NCBI RefSeq assembly: GCF_005497185.1
Contig: NZ_RJTN01000002.1
Coordinates: 124,001 to 188,000 of the forward strand
Direction of reading: 5' to 3'
Origin: Pectobacterium polonicum
Lineage (GTDB): Bacteria > Pseudomonadota > Gammaproteobacteria > Enterobacterales > Enterobacteriaceae
DNA length: 64,000 nt
Under the pieces are notes generated by a model. The model did no database searches. It saw nothing but the letters and a program-made list of their open reading frames with translations, and was not told the origin of the DNA. Made by a program: the position numbers and the translations under genes. Below, piece after piece: positions 18,680 to 26,643 of the stretch. Positions within the stretch are counted from its first letter, which is position 1; each line of letters begins with the position of its first letter.

Positions 18680-19525
18680 CTAGTATGACTGATACTGTCC
18701 TGCCAACGTGTTGATATCAAAAGTGACTTCTAAAAAAATGTCATTTTTGCTCATTAACTTCATCCCCATATTCTTCATTCCCCAGAGCAAATCTGCATTG
18801 ATAAATCGATACAGTCTTTGAGCGTCTTCTGCCAAACGATATCCAAGTAACCCATTGATGGATAAACCAATATCAACAAAAGTATAAATAATATCACTGT
18901 TGTTATTCGGTAAACCGAGTTGAGAACCAATCTGCCTGTAAACAAACCGAACCGGGCCAGTATAGGATTCTCGGTAGAGAAGGTAGTAACCGTTTTCGAT
19001 GACATTATTGAACCCGTGCGCCATCATCAAGGTGCCAGGAATGATGCCAGCCCCTGTTCCCGCAATACCTGCGCCTGCCACCAATTGAAGCCCACCGCCG
19101 ACGAATCCCAAACTGGCAATTGCCAGATTAATTCGTTGGGTTTTTTCTCTTGCTCGTGTATTACGATCTTCTTCAGTAACGACAGGTTTGGCAATAATGA
19201 CTTGTTTCATTTGCTCCATGGCAAGCATTTGATCTTGCCTTTTGAGCGCAGCGATTTCTTGTTCCAAAGAGTGGATGGCTTCATGGGGGGAGAGTTCACC
19301 CGTGTTCATTTTACTGATGATATCGAGTGAATAGGCTGTCACTTCGCTAATAAAACGGTCCTTTGCTAGGCTCCATTTTATGTACTTATTTGCTACGCTG
19401 TTTTTTACTCTATCGAGTTCGTTTTGTAGCAAAAAAACGTCACGATCCAGAGATCGTGTTTCAGCTATTTCTCTGTCAGTTTCCGCTTCAAGACGACTAA
19501 AGTTACGGCTGTAATATTCATTCAT
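18680..19525 (-). CDS. DUF4225-like protein, candidate type VI effector
   Basis: 281 residues without a signal peptide. Residues 1-130 are highly charged, helical and probably coiled coil. Residues 133-172 form a Gly/Ala-rich hydrophobic stretch (GLQLVAGAGIAGTGAGIIPG) leading into AHGFNNVIENGYYLLY, and a second hydrophobic patch is at about 211-229. This layout matches my memory of DUF4225-containing proteins; I could not search a database. Upstream of three small membrane-protein genes in one operon and opposite an orphan hcp, it looks like a membrane-active T6SS cargo. No nuclease, lipase or peptidoglycan-hydrolase motif is visible. Low-GC sequence and the position beside a tRNA gene suggest horizontal acquisition. 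Confidence 0.72.
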   Translation of the reverse strand: MNEYYSRNFSRLEAETDREIAETRSLDRDVFLLQNELDRVKNSVANKYIKWSLAKDRFISEVTAYSLDIISKMNTGELSPHEAIHSLEQEIAALKRQDQMLAMEQMKQVIIAKPVVTEEDRNTRAREKTQRINLAIASLGFVGGGLQLVAGAGIAGTGAGIIPGTLMMAHGFNNVIENGYYLLYRESYTGPVRFVYRQIGSQLGLPNNNSDIIYTFVDIGLSINGLLGYRLAEDAQRLYRFINADLLWGMKNMGMKLMSKNDIFLEVTFDINTLAGQYQSY

Positions 19526-19684
19526 AGTATCGAGTCTCTAGAATTCCCTTTCCGGACGATAATGCTATTAACGCATATAACTTATTCATTGTGAAGCCTA
19601 TTTTTATCCGTCAGGCGTTTTTGGATAAGGAGGTGATTAAGCAAAATTGCGGAAGTTATAGGTAGGTATACTGAGGAAGAGACT

Positions 19685-19703
19685 CAAAACCGTGCCGGTT
19701 TTG
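19685..19703 (-). terminator. Probable terminator of tRNA-Tyr transcript
   Basis: CAAAACCG, loop GCA, CGGTTTTG read on the minus strand, 89 bases past the tRNA 3' end. Short perfect stem ending in TTTTG. A second small hairpin (19706-19724, GAACCTT-ggtcg-AAGGTTC) lies next to it. Confidence 0.45.
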
Positions 19704-19791
19704 TCGAACCTTGGTCGAAGGTTCTTACCTTCCCCTGATGGGAATTTGATATTTTTGCGTTGGGATGTAATTCAGAGGTGTTGCTTTGAAA

Positions 19792-19876
<85 letters not shown>

Positions 19877-19917
19877 ACTGGCCTTGCTGCAAGACGCTTT
19901 CGCTTCAAGCGGGGCGC

Positions 19918-19945
19918 ATCATATCAAATGACGCGCCCCTGTAAA
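19918..19945 (-). promoter_or_regulatory. tyrT-type stable-RNA promoter
   Basis: On the minus strand: -35 TTTACA, 16-base spacer, -10 TATGAT, followed by a GC-rich discriminator GCGCCCC. This is nearly the E. coli tyrT promoter, whose GC discriminator gives stringent (ppGpp) control. Confidence 0.92.
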
Positions 19946-20030
19946 GCGGTATATATCAAAAATAAATTCGCTTGCCGTTTTTTTATTCCGTTCGGTGCAT
20001 CCTTATACAAAAAGATGTCCGATCAACCAA

Positions 20031-20879
20031 TTACAGAATAATGGTGCGGTTACCGTAGACAAAAACACGTTGCGCCAGTACGCGATATAGAGCGCGACTG
20101 AGGACGTTTTTCTCAACGTCACGGCCTGCACGCATCATGTCATCACCCGAGTAAGTATGGTCAACGTGAATGACGTCCTGCATGATGATCGGGCCTTCAT
20201 CCAGATTATCGTTGACGTAGTGAGCTGTCGCGCCAATGATTTTTACACCACGTTCGTAAGCTTGATGGTACGGACGGGCACCAATAAAGGCGGGTAAGAA
20301 TGAATGGTGGATGTTAATCACCTGATTCGGGTAGTGCTGTACGAACGCCGGTGTCAGGACGCGCATGTATTTCGCCAGTACAACGTAATCAGGTTTGTAT
20401 TGATCGATCTGCGCGATCATCTGTTGATCGTGTTCTTCGCGCGTTAACCCTTCATGGCTAACTAAATGGAAGGGAATATCAAACCGTTCAACCAGTGTCT
20501 GCAAGGTATCGTGGTTGCCGATGACGGCAGCGATTTCTACATCCAGGCCGCCATAGGCGCTTTTCATCAACAGATCGCCTAGGCAGTGGGCTTCTTTCGT
20601 CACCAAAACCACGATGCGGCGGCGGCCTGCTGCGGTTAATTCTCGAGAAGACCCTTCGGGAAGCGCGCTGTCCAGATCGGCTAACAGCGTGGTGTCGTTG
20701 AAAATCCCTTCCAACTCGGTTCGCATGAAAAAGCGGCCAGTGCGATGATCAACAAACTCATTGTTTTGTACGATGTTCAGTTCGTGCTTATAACAAATAT
20801 TCGTAATTTTCGCGATGAGCCCTTTTGCGTCGGGGCAAATGGTTCGTAATACTTTTCTTTGTATATTTTGGGATTGCAT
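20031..20879 (-). CDS. purU: Formyltetrahydrofolate deformylase
   Basis: 282 residues. It hydrolyses 10-formyl-THF to formate and THF, supplying formate for PurT and balancing one-carbon pools with glycine. An N-terminal ACT domain (VLRTICPDAKGLIAKITNIC, residues 10-29) is followed by a formyltransferase-like catalytic domain with INIHHSFLPAFIGA and the late Asp in DEGPIIMQDV. In E. coli its activity responds to methionine and glycine. It is upstream of tRNA-Tyr on the same strand and follows ychJ. Confidence 0.96.
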   Translation of the reverse strand: MQSQNIQRKVLRTICPDAKGLIAKITNICYKHELNIVQNNEFVDHRTGRFFMRTELEGIFNDTTLLADLDSALPEGSSRELTAAGRRRIVVLVTKEAHCLGDLLMKSAYGGLDVEIAAVIGNHDTLQTLVERFDIPFHLVSHEGLTREEHDQQMIAQIDQYKPDYVVLAKYMRVLTPAFVQHYPNQVINIHHSFLPAFIGARPYHQAYERGVKIIGATAHYVNDNLDEGPIIMQDVIHVDHTYSGDDMMRAGRDVEKNVLSRALYRVLAQRVFVYGNRTIIL

Positions 20880-20962
20880 GAGCGTGTGGATCCTGTCCGA
20901 AAACTAAAATAACGATCTTATGGTAACGCAGCGATAACGCCGCGTGGACGACTGCCGGTGTT

Positions 20963-21430
20963 CTATTGTCCGCAACACTTTTTGTATTTTTTGCCGGAAC
21001 CACACGGGCAAGGTTCATTTCTGCCTGTCTGCATATGAACGCCGTCTATATAGTACCAGCGATTATGCTGGCGAAGGAAGCGTGAGCGCTCTCGCATTAA
21101 TTCTGTTCGCTGACTGTCGGTTTCCGATAGATAACGTGCGGCGAATTCCACATAGCCCTCATCAGGCGTTTTTCCAGGAGATGTTGCCAGTATAGTGAGG
21201 CCGAGCCACTGTGAATTCTGACAGCTTGCAGTGAGAGACTCACGCCATTTATCGGGCTGGCAATCGGGATGCCAGGTTGCGATAAGGTAGTCGACATCGT
21301 GTTTGACGTAAGCAGTGTAACGCGATCGCATTAACACAACGGGCTCGGCCGCTGTTGCGGCATGCGTGAGATAGGGTTGACAGCATGCGTTATACTGCAA
21401 CCCACTGCAACAGGGGCAAGATTCTGACAC
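20963..21430 (-). CDS. ychJ: YchJ family protein (UPF0225) with two SEC-C motifs
   Basis: 155 residues. SEC-C zinc motifs sit at both ends: [13 protein letters not shown] near the N-terminus and [13 protein letters not shown] at the C-terminus, flanking an NTF2-like middle domain ([20 protein letters not shown]). Function unknown; a nucleic-acid or protein-binding adaptor is only a guess. It precedes purU by 83 bases and is divergent from rssA. Confidence 0.93.
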   Translation of the reverse strand: MSESCPCCSGLQYNACCQPYLTHAATAAEPVVLMRSRYTAYVKHDVDYLIATWHPDCQPDKWRESLTASCQNSQWLGLTILATSPGKTPDEGYVEFAARYLSETDSQRTELMRERSRFLRQHNRWYYIDGVHMQTGRNEPCPCGSGKKYKKCCGQ

Positions 21431-21562
21431 AACGTCTCCTGAAGAAAATTTAAGATAAAAACTGATAGATAATAAACAGATCCCTATGCAGGATGCCGAT
21501 ATGTTACCTAAGAAACTCTACGTGTAGCAATGTGCGCTAAAATGAAGATGGGTGGAACAATC

Positions 21563-22474
21563 ATGCAGCGGAAAAAGATTGGAATAGCCTTGGGATCTGG
21601 GGCAGCGAAAGGATGGGCGCATATAGGGGTATTTAATGCGTTAACAGAGCTGGGGATAGATGTCGATGTTGTTGCAGGTTGTTCTATTGGTGCGTTGGTT
21701 GGTGCGGCGTATGCGACAAACCATTTGCCCTCGATGGAGCAGTGGGTGAGGGGATTTGGCTACTGGGATGTGATTCGGTTGATGGATCTCTCCTGGCAGC
21801 GTGGAAGTCTGTTGCGTGGCGATCGTGTTTTTAATAGTGTGAAGCATTTGTTACATACAACACAGATTGAAGACTGTGCTATCAAATATGGTGTGGTGAC
21901 AACAAATCTCAGCACGGGTCGTGAACTGTGGCTGACAGAAGGCGATTTGCATCAGGCAATGCGGGCGTCTTGTAGTATGCCTGGCTTGTTATCCCCCGTT
22001 CGATTTAACGATTACTGGCTGGTGGATGGTGCGGTGGTTAATCCTGTACCCGTTTCTCTGGCGCGGGCAATGGGCGCTGATATCGTGATTGCTGTCGATC
22101 TCCAGCATGATGCTAGCCTTAATCATCAGGATCTGCTGTCGATTAAGCCAACGGCATCAGAGGTTGACATTGATATAGACAATGTTCCGCAAGATTGGCG
22201 GAGTAGAATCCGGGAACGTTTACTGAGAGGCAGACGTCAGCAAGCAGAAAATTCACCCACGGCGATGGAGATAATGAGCACATCGATCCAGATTCTGGAA
22301 AATAGGTTGAAAATGATGCGAATGGCGGGCGATCCACCTGACGTACTGTTACAACCCAATTGTCCCCAGATCGCTACGTTAGATTTTCATCGGGCGCAGG
22401 AGGCGATTGAGGCTGGCTATAAGGCGGTAGAAAAGATGTGTGATGAATTGTTACCGCTAGCAAAAAAGGCATAG
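21563..22474 (+). CDS. rssA: Patatin-like protein RssA
   Basis: 303 residues, patatin-like phospholipase family. Oxyanion-type glycine motif GSGAAKGWAHIG at about residues 11-22, the nucleophile in GCSIG (Ser near 44) and the catalytic Asp in VDGAVVNP. The start MQRKKIGIALG at 21563 is preferred over a Met 11 codons upstream. It forms an operon with rssB in E. coli; here the gap is 117 bases. The physiological substrate is unknown. Confidence 0.94.
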   Translation: MQRKKIGIALGSGAAKGWAHIGVFNALTELGIDVDVVAGCSIGALVGAAYATNHLPSMEQWVRGFGYWDVIRLMDLSWQRGSLLRGDRVFNSVKHLLHTTQIEDCAIKYGVVTTNLSTGRELWLTEGDLHQAMRASCSMPGLLSPVRFNDYWLVDGAVVNPVPVSLARAMGADIVIAVDLQHDASLNHQDLLSIKPTASEVDIDIDNVPQDWRSRIRERLLRGRRQQAENSPTAMEIMSTSIQILENRLKMMRMAGDPPDVLLQPNCPQIATLDFHRAQEAIEAGYKAVEKMCDELLPLAKKA

Positions 22475-22591
22475 CAAAAAATGTATGCATGTAGTTGAGA
22501 GAATAAATGAAGAAGACATGGTGTGCCATCTATCCGGCGCATTGGCGCTAAAGCAAGTGTGATTATTCGGTGTTTGAAGTAAGGGGTACTG

Positions 22592-23608
22592 ATGGAACAA
22601 CCACTGGCGGGTAAGCATATTTTAGTCATTGATGACGAGGCCGTTTTTCGATCTGTGCTCGCTGGTTATCTGACTTCTCTTGGGGCTTCTATTCGGGAAG
22701 CGATTAATGGATTAGATGCGCTAAGTATCCTTGAACATTACCAACCCGATTTAATGATTTGCGATCTGAAGATGCCGACGATGGGCGGGATCGAGTTCCT
22801 TGAACATTTGCGCTTGAAGGACAACGACACGCCAATACTCGTCATTTCTGCAACCAGCCAAATGGCGGATATTGCAAAAGTCTTGCGTCTTGGTGTTCAG
22901 GATGTATTGCTTAAGCCTATTCGTGATTACACGCGTTTGCGTGAAGCTGTGATGTCCTGCCTCTATCCTGACATGTTCACCTCGCAACTTAATGAGATGG
23001 ATCAGCTGATGCAGGATATGGATTCCCTCAATCAATCGCCTGAAGCGATAAATAAACTGCTTGCTCAATTGCAACCCCCCGTTCAGCAAACTCTTGCTCG
23101 CTGCCGCGTTAACTACCGGCAACTGACGACGGCGGAACAACCGGGGCTCGTGTTAGACATCGCCGCGCTTTCTGAGGATGAGTTGGCATTCTATTGCCTT
23201 GATGTCACTCAAGGTGCCAATAATAATGGAACGCTGGCAGCGTTGCTGCTTCGAACGTTGTTCAATGGGTTACTTCAGGAACATTTGGCCGATCAGCAAC
23301 ACCGTTTACCGTATTTGCCGACGTTATTAAAGCAGGTAAACCAACTGCTGCGACAGGCGAGTCTGGATGGCCGTTTTCCTTTGCTTGTGGGGTATTATCA
23401 TCGGCCGCTGAAACAGCTGATACTTATCTCTGCCGGGCTAAACGCCACGCTAAATGTTAACGAGCAGCAGGTCGCATTGAATAGCGGGGTTCCTTTGGGA
23501 ACACTTGAAGGAGCCTATCTCAATCAGCTTAATTATCAGTGTGAAGCATGGCAATGTCAGATATGGGGCGGCGGCGGCCGCTTACGACTTATGTTGACGA
23601 CAGAATAG
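22592..23608 (+). CDS. rssB: RpoS adaptor / response regulator RssB
   Basis: 338 residues. Receiver domain with the phospho-acceptor Asp58 in MICDLKMP, acidic pair Asp14-Asp15 and the Thr/Lys switch positions (VISATS, LLKPI), then a degenerate PP2C-like C-terminal domain. It delivers the sigma factor RpoS to ClpXP in growing cells. AAGGGG Shine-Dalgarno. Followed by galU after a 207-base gap. Confidence 0.96.
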   Translation: MEQPLAGKHILVIDDEAVFRSVLAGYLTSLGASIREAINGLDALSILEHYQPDLMICDLKMPTMGGIEFLEHLRLKDNDTPILVISATSQMADIAKVLRLGVQDVLLKPIRDYTRLREAVMSCLYPDMFTSQLNEMDQLMQDMDSLNQSPEAINKLLAQLQPPVQQTLARCRVNYRQLTTAEQPGLVLDIAALSEDELAFYCLDVTQGANNNGTLAALLLRTLFNGLLQEHLADQQHRLPYLPTLLKQVNQLLRQASLDGRFPLLVGYYHRPLKQLILISAGLNATLNVNEQQVALNSGVPLGTLEGAYLNQLNYQCEAWQCQIWGGGGRLRLMLTTE

Positions 23609-23815
23609 TCTGATAGAACGACGCGGATGTTGATTTCGGGTAATATCTATCTTTCGGTATTATTCTTTATTTCCTACGATGTAGGGAGTTATCTTATTTT
23701 TTATTGAACGGTAACGTTGGGACAAGCGCGTCCTTGTCAAAGTCGTTATACTCCATTGGTTATCTTGCTTAGATAAATAAAGTTCATTATTTGAACGGTA
23801 TATAAGAGGCTGTTT

Positions 23816-24727
23816 ATGTCTATTGTGAATAAAAAAGTAAAAAAAGCGGTCATACCGGTTGCTGGATTAGGGACGCGTATGCTGCCTGCCACCAAAGCTA
23901 TCCCTAAAGAAATGCTGCCGTTGGTAGATAAACCGCTGATCCAATATGTTGTTAATGAGTGTATCGCCGCAGGGATTAATGAAATTATTTTGGTTACACA
24001 CTCGTCTAAGAATTCTATTGAAAACCATTTCGATACCAGTTTTGAACTGGAAGCGATATTGGAGAAGCGGGTTAAACGTCAGCTATTGGAGGAAATTCAA
24101 TCCATCTGCCCTAAACACGTTACCATTATGCAAGTACGTCAGGGATTAGCGAAAGGATTGGGCCATGCGGTATTGTGCGCACATCCGTTAGTTGGGGATG
24201 AGCCTGTCGCGGTTATTTTGCCGGATGTGATTATTGATGAATATGAATCCGATCTGAAGAAAGATAACCTGAGCGAAATGCTGCAACGTTTCTCTACTAC
24301 AGGCCACAGCCAGATTATGGTTGAGCCAGTTGAAAATGTAAGTAGCTATGGCGTGGTTGATTGCAAAGGCGTGGAATTAAAAGCAGGGGATAGCGTCCCT
24401 ATGGTTGGCGTGGTTGAAAAACCTAAAGCTTCCGAAGCACCGTCTAATTTAGCGGTCGTTGGCCGTTATGTGCTTTCTGCTGATATTTGGTCGCTGTTGG
24501 AGAAAACACCACCGGGTGCTGGTAATGAAATTCAGCTGACTGACGCCATTGCGATGTTGATGGAAAAAGAAACGGTAGAAGCGTATCACCTGAAAGGTGT
24601 GAGCCATGACTGTGGTAATAAACTCGGCTATATGCAGGCATTCGTGGAATATGGCTTGCGCCATGACGGTTTAGGCCAAGAGTTCGCACAATGGTTGCAG
24701 GAAACGATTGACGCAGAAGAAAAATAA
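23816..24727 (+). CDS. galU: UTP-glucose-1-phosphate uridylyltransferase
   Basis: 303 residues. It makes UDP-glucose for lipopolysaccharide, exopolysaccharide, osmoregulated glucans and galactose metabolism. Nucleotidyltransferase signature [20 protein letters not shown] (residues 17-36), LPDVI metal-site segment and [12 protein letters not shown]. Ends at a bidirectional terminator shared with hns. Confidence 0.97.
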   Translation: MSIVNKKVKKAVIPVAGLGTRMLPATKAIPKEMLPLVDKPLIQYVVNECIAAGINEIILVTHSSKNSIENHFDTSFELEAILEKRVKRQLLEEIQSICPKHVTIMQVRQGLAKGLGHAVLCAHPLVGDEPVAVILPDVIIDEYESDLKKDNLSEMLQRFSTTGHSQIMVEPVENVSSYGVVDCKGVELKAGDSVPMVGVVEKPKASEAPSNLAVVGRYVLSADIWSLLEKTPPGAGNEIQLTDAIAMLMEKETVEAYHLKGVSHDCGNKLGYMQAFVEYGLRHDGLGQEFAQWLQETIDAEEK

Positions 24728-24819
24728 CAGAAGGTAATTATTGCCCTCTGTTTACACTAAACAGAGGGCTAACAAAGCGGCAACCTATCTGTTTTCTTTT
24801 CTTAAAAGACGTATCAAAG

Positions 24820-24848
24820 AAAAACCCCCGTTCTTATCGGGGGTTTTA
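24820..24848. terminator. Bidirectional terminator galU / hns
   Basis: AAAAACCCCCG, loop TTCTTAT, CGGGGGTTTTA: A-run on one side and T-run on the other, between convergent genes. Works for both. Confidence 0.92.
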
Positions 24849-24869
24849 GTATTCAGGGTTTATGCAAGA

Positions 24870-25277
24870 TTACAGCAGGAAATCGTCTAAAGATTTGCCT
24901 TGCTCTTCGATTGCTTTTTTGATTACTGCTGGTGTACGACCTTGGCCGGTCCAGGTTTTAACTTCGTTGTTTTCGTCAGTATATTGATATTTTGCAGGAC
25001 GGGCAGCGCGTTTGCTTTTACCTGCAACTTTCACTGAACCTAAAGACTGTAATAATTCGTTAGGGTCAATACCATCGGCAATCAGCATATCGCGATATTG
25101 TTGCAATTTACGCGCACGTTCTTCAACTTCAGCCTGAACCTGGCTATCTTCTTCGCGGCGTTCATTAACCACGACTTCCAGTTTTTCCAGCATTTCTTCT
25201 AAAGTATCCAGGGTACATTCTCTTGCCTGGGCACGCAGAGTACGGATGTTGTTAAGAATTTTTAGTGCTTCGCTCAT
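24870..25277 (-). CDS. hns: Nucleoid-associated protein H-NS
   Basis: 135 residues. N-terminal coiled-coil oligomerisation domain (1-80), a basic linker ([12 protein letters not shown]) and the C-terminal DNA-binding domain with the core loop [10 protein letters not shown] global silencer of AT-rich, often horizontally acquired DNA, so a plausible silencer of the low-GC effector cluster at 17.7-19.5 kb. The upstream region to 25645 is very AT-rich, as in other enterobacteria where hns regulates itself. Confidence 0.97.
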   Translation of the reverse strand: MSEALKILNNIRTLRAQARECTLDTLEEMLEKLEVVVNERREEDSQVQAEVEERARKLQQYRDMLIADGIDPNELLQSLGSVKVAGKSKRAARPAKYQYTDENNEVKTWTGQGRTPAVIKKAIEEQGKSLDDFLL

Positions 25278-25645
25278 TGTGATAATCTCAAATTAATATT
25301 ATTGGTGGCGTGTAGTGTGATAATAGAGTGCTATTTTCTTTTCTGCAATAGTCAAATTTGTAAGTTTGTTAAAAAACGTCATTTTTAAAACAGAACTCAC
25401 ATCGTATGTTACATAAATATAAATACTTTCTGGTTATCAAAAAAATACATTTGGTATGCCATTTTTTTACTGCAAACGATGGGAAATGGCTTATTGACGC
25501 CGCGCCATTGTTATAAGAGATGTTTATATCTTTTATCATAGCCGAACGCTGGTGGTTGCTGATTGGACAACATGTGGTCGAGGAATAGCCCATTGCATAG
25601 CGGGAAGACGAGTTGTTACAATAAGTTCTTACGATACGAATATCA
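25278..25645. other. AT-rich hns upstream region
   Basis: 368 bases without a supportable gene. AT-rich tracts near 25370-25470 resemble H-NS-type curved DNA, consistent with autoregulation. The hns promoter must lie here on the minus strand; I could not fix its -10 and -35 boxes. Confidence 0.5.
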
Positions 25646-25879
25646 TATACGCCAAATAATTCGAGTTTCAGGGCAAAACGTATTCGTTTTGAACAACACG
25701 AAGCGTTAACCCTTTAGGACAATGCTCAGCGATGAGCATTGTAACGTGGCAAGCACAGAACAAATCTGCTGTAAGTCGATTTGAACGCTGCCTGCCACGG
25801 CTTTTTAGGGCTGAGTTCACGACGGACCGAGTATTTAAACGCAGCCAACGCACATGCAACTTGAAGTATTATGAGTATA
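25646..25879. repeat. Dispersed repeat, copy A, with imperfect inverted ends
   Basis: 234 bases. Left end TATACGCCAAATAATTCGAG, right end GCAACTTGAAG...GAGTATA; the ends are imperfect inverted repeats of each other. The same end sequences recur at 39879-39997 and 63849-63983. No credible coding frame inside. Its right end is 24 bases from the tdk start. MITE-like or palindromic-unit class; family name not recognised. Confidence 0.7.
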
Positions 25880-25903
25880 TACCCTGCCTTTTGGAGTAGC
25901 TGA

Positions 25904-26500
25904 GTGGCCCAACTTTATTTTTATTATTCTGCAATGAATGCAGGGAAATCGACGGCACTATTGCAGTCGTCATATAACTACCAGGAACGTGGGATGCGCA
26001 CGCTGGTGTTCACCGCAGAAATAGATAATCGGCACGGTGTGGGGATAGTAAGTTCACGGATAGGCCTTTCTTCTCCGGCATTATTGTTTAATCCGCAGAC
26101 ACCTTTATTTGGATTGTTGGAGAAAGAGCACCGTACCCAACCTGTAGACTGTGTATTAATTGACGAATGTCAATTTTTAACCCGCGAGCAGGTGAGTGAG
26201 CTTTCCGATGTCGTAGACCAATTAGATATCCCAGTATTGTGTTACGGATTGCGTACTGATTTTCGTGGCGATTTGTTTTCTGGTAGCCACTATTTATTGG
26301 CGTGGGCTGATAAGCTGATCGAGTTAAAAACAGTCTGTCATTGTGGTCGTAAAGCTAACTGTGTATTGCGGTTAGATGCACAGGGTAATGCGGTCCACGA
26401 AGGGGAGCAGGTTGTTATTGGTGGCAATGAAAGTTATGTTTCGGTATGCCGCAAGCATTATAAAATTGCGCTGGGATTAACCCGTAAAGAAAGCGAGTAA
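25904..26500 (+). CDS. tdk: Thymidine kinase
   Basis: 198 residues. Phosphorylates thymidine and deoxyuridine in salvage. P-loop [10 protein letters not shown] (residues 12-21), DECQFL Walker B and zinc-binding Cys pairs (CHCGRKANC and a late CRKH). GTG start at 25904 with GGAG 6 bases upstream. Repeat copy A lies immediately upstream, so the tdk promoter is probably inside or just beyond that repeat. Confidence 0.95.
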   Translation: MAQLYFYYSAMNAGKSTALLQSSYNYQERGMRTLVFTAEIDNRHGVGIVSSRIGLSSPALLFNPQTPLFGLLEKEHRTQPVDCVLIDECQFLTREQVSELSDVVDQLDIPVLCYGLRTDFRGDLFSGSHYLLAWADKLIELKTVCHCGRKANCVLRLDAQGNAVHEGEQVVIGGNESYVSVCRKHYKIALGLTRKESE

Positions 26501-26575
26501 GGCGGCTAAATAGCCGACAGTAGAGGCGATTAATAACCTACGTCATAAGGCGCGCTGGCATTGGGCTCCTGTAAT

Positions 26576-26604
26576 AAAAATACCCAACCCTTTTAGGGTT
26601 GGGT
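26576..26604 (-). terminator. Terminator of adhE
   Basis: On the minus strand: ATACCCAACCC, loop TAAA, AGGGTTGGGTAT followed by TTTTT. It lies 40 bases past the adhE stop and also sits behind convergent tdk. Confidence 0.85.
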
Positions 26605-26643
26605 ATTGCAAAGAGATAACTGAAGTCAATAATCACCGACGTG

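Noticed and set aside
25668-25859. 63-codon minus-strand frame before tdk
   Set aside because: Lies entirely inside repeat copy A.
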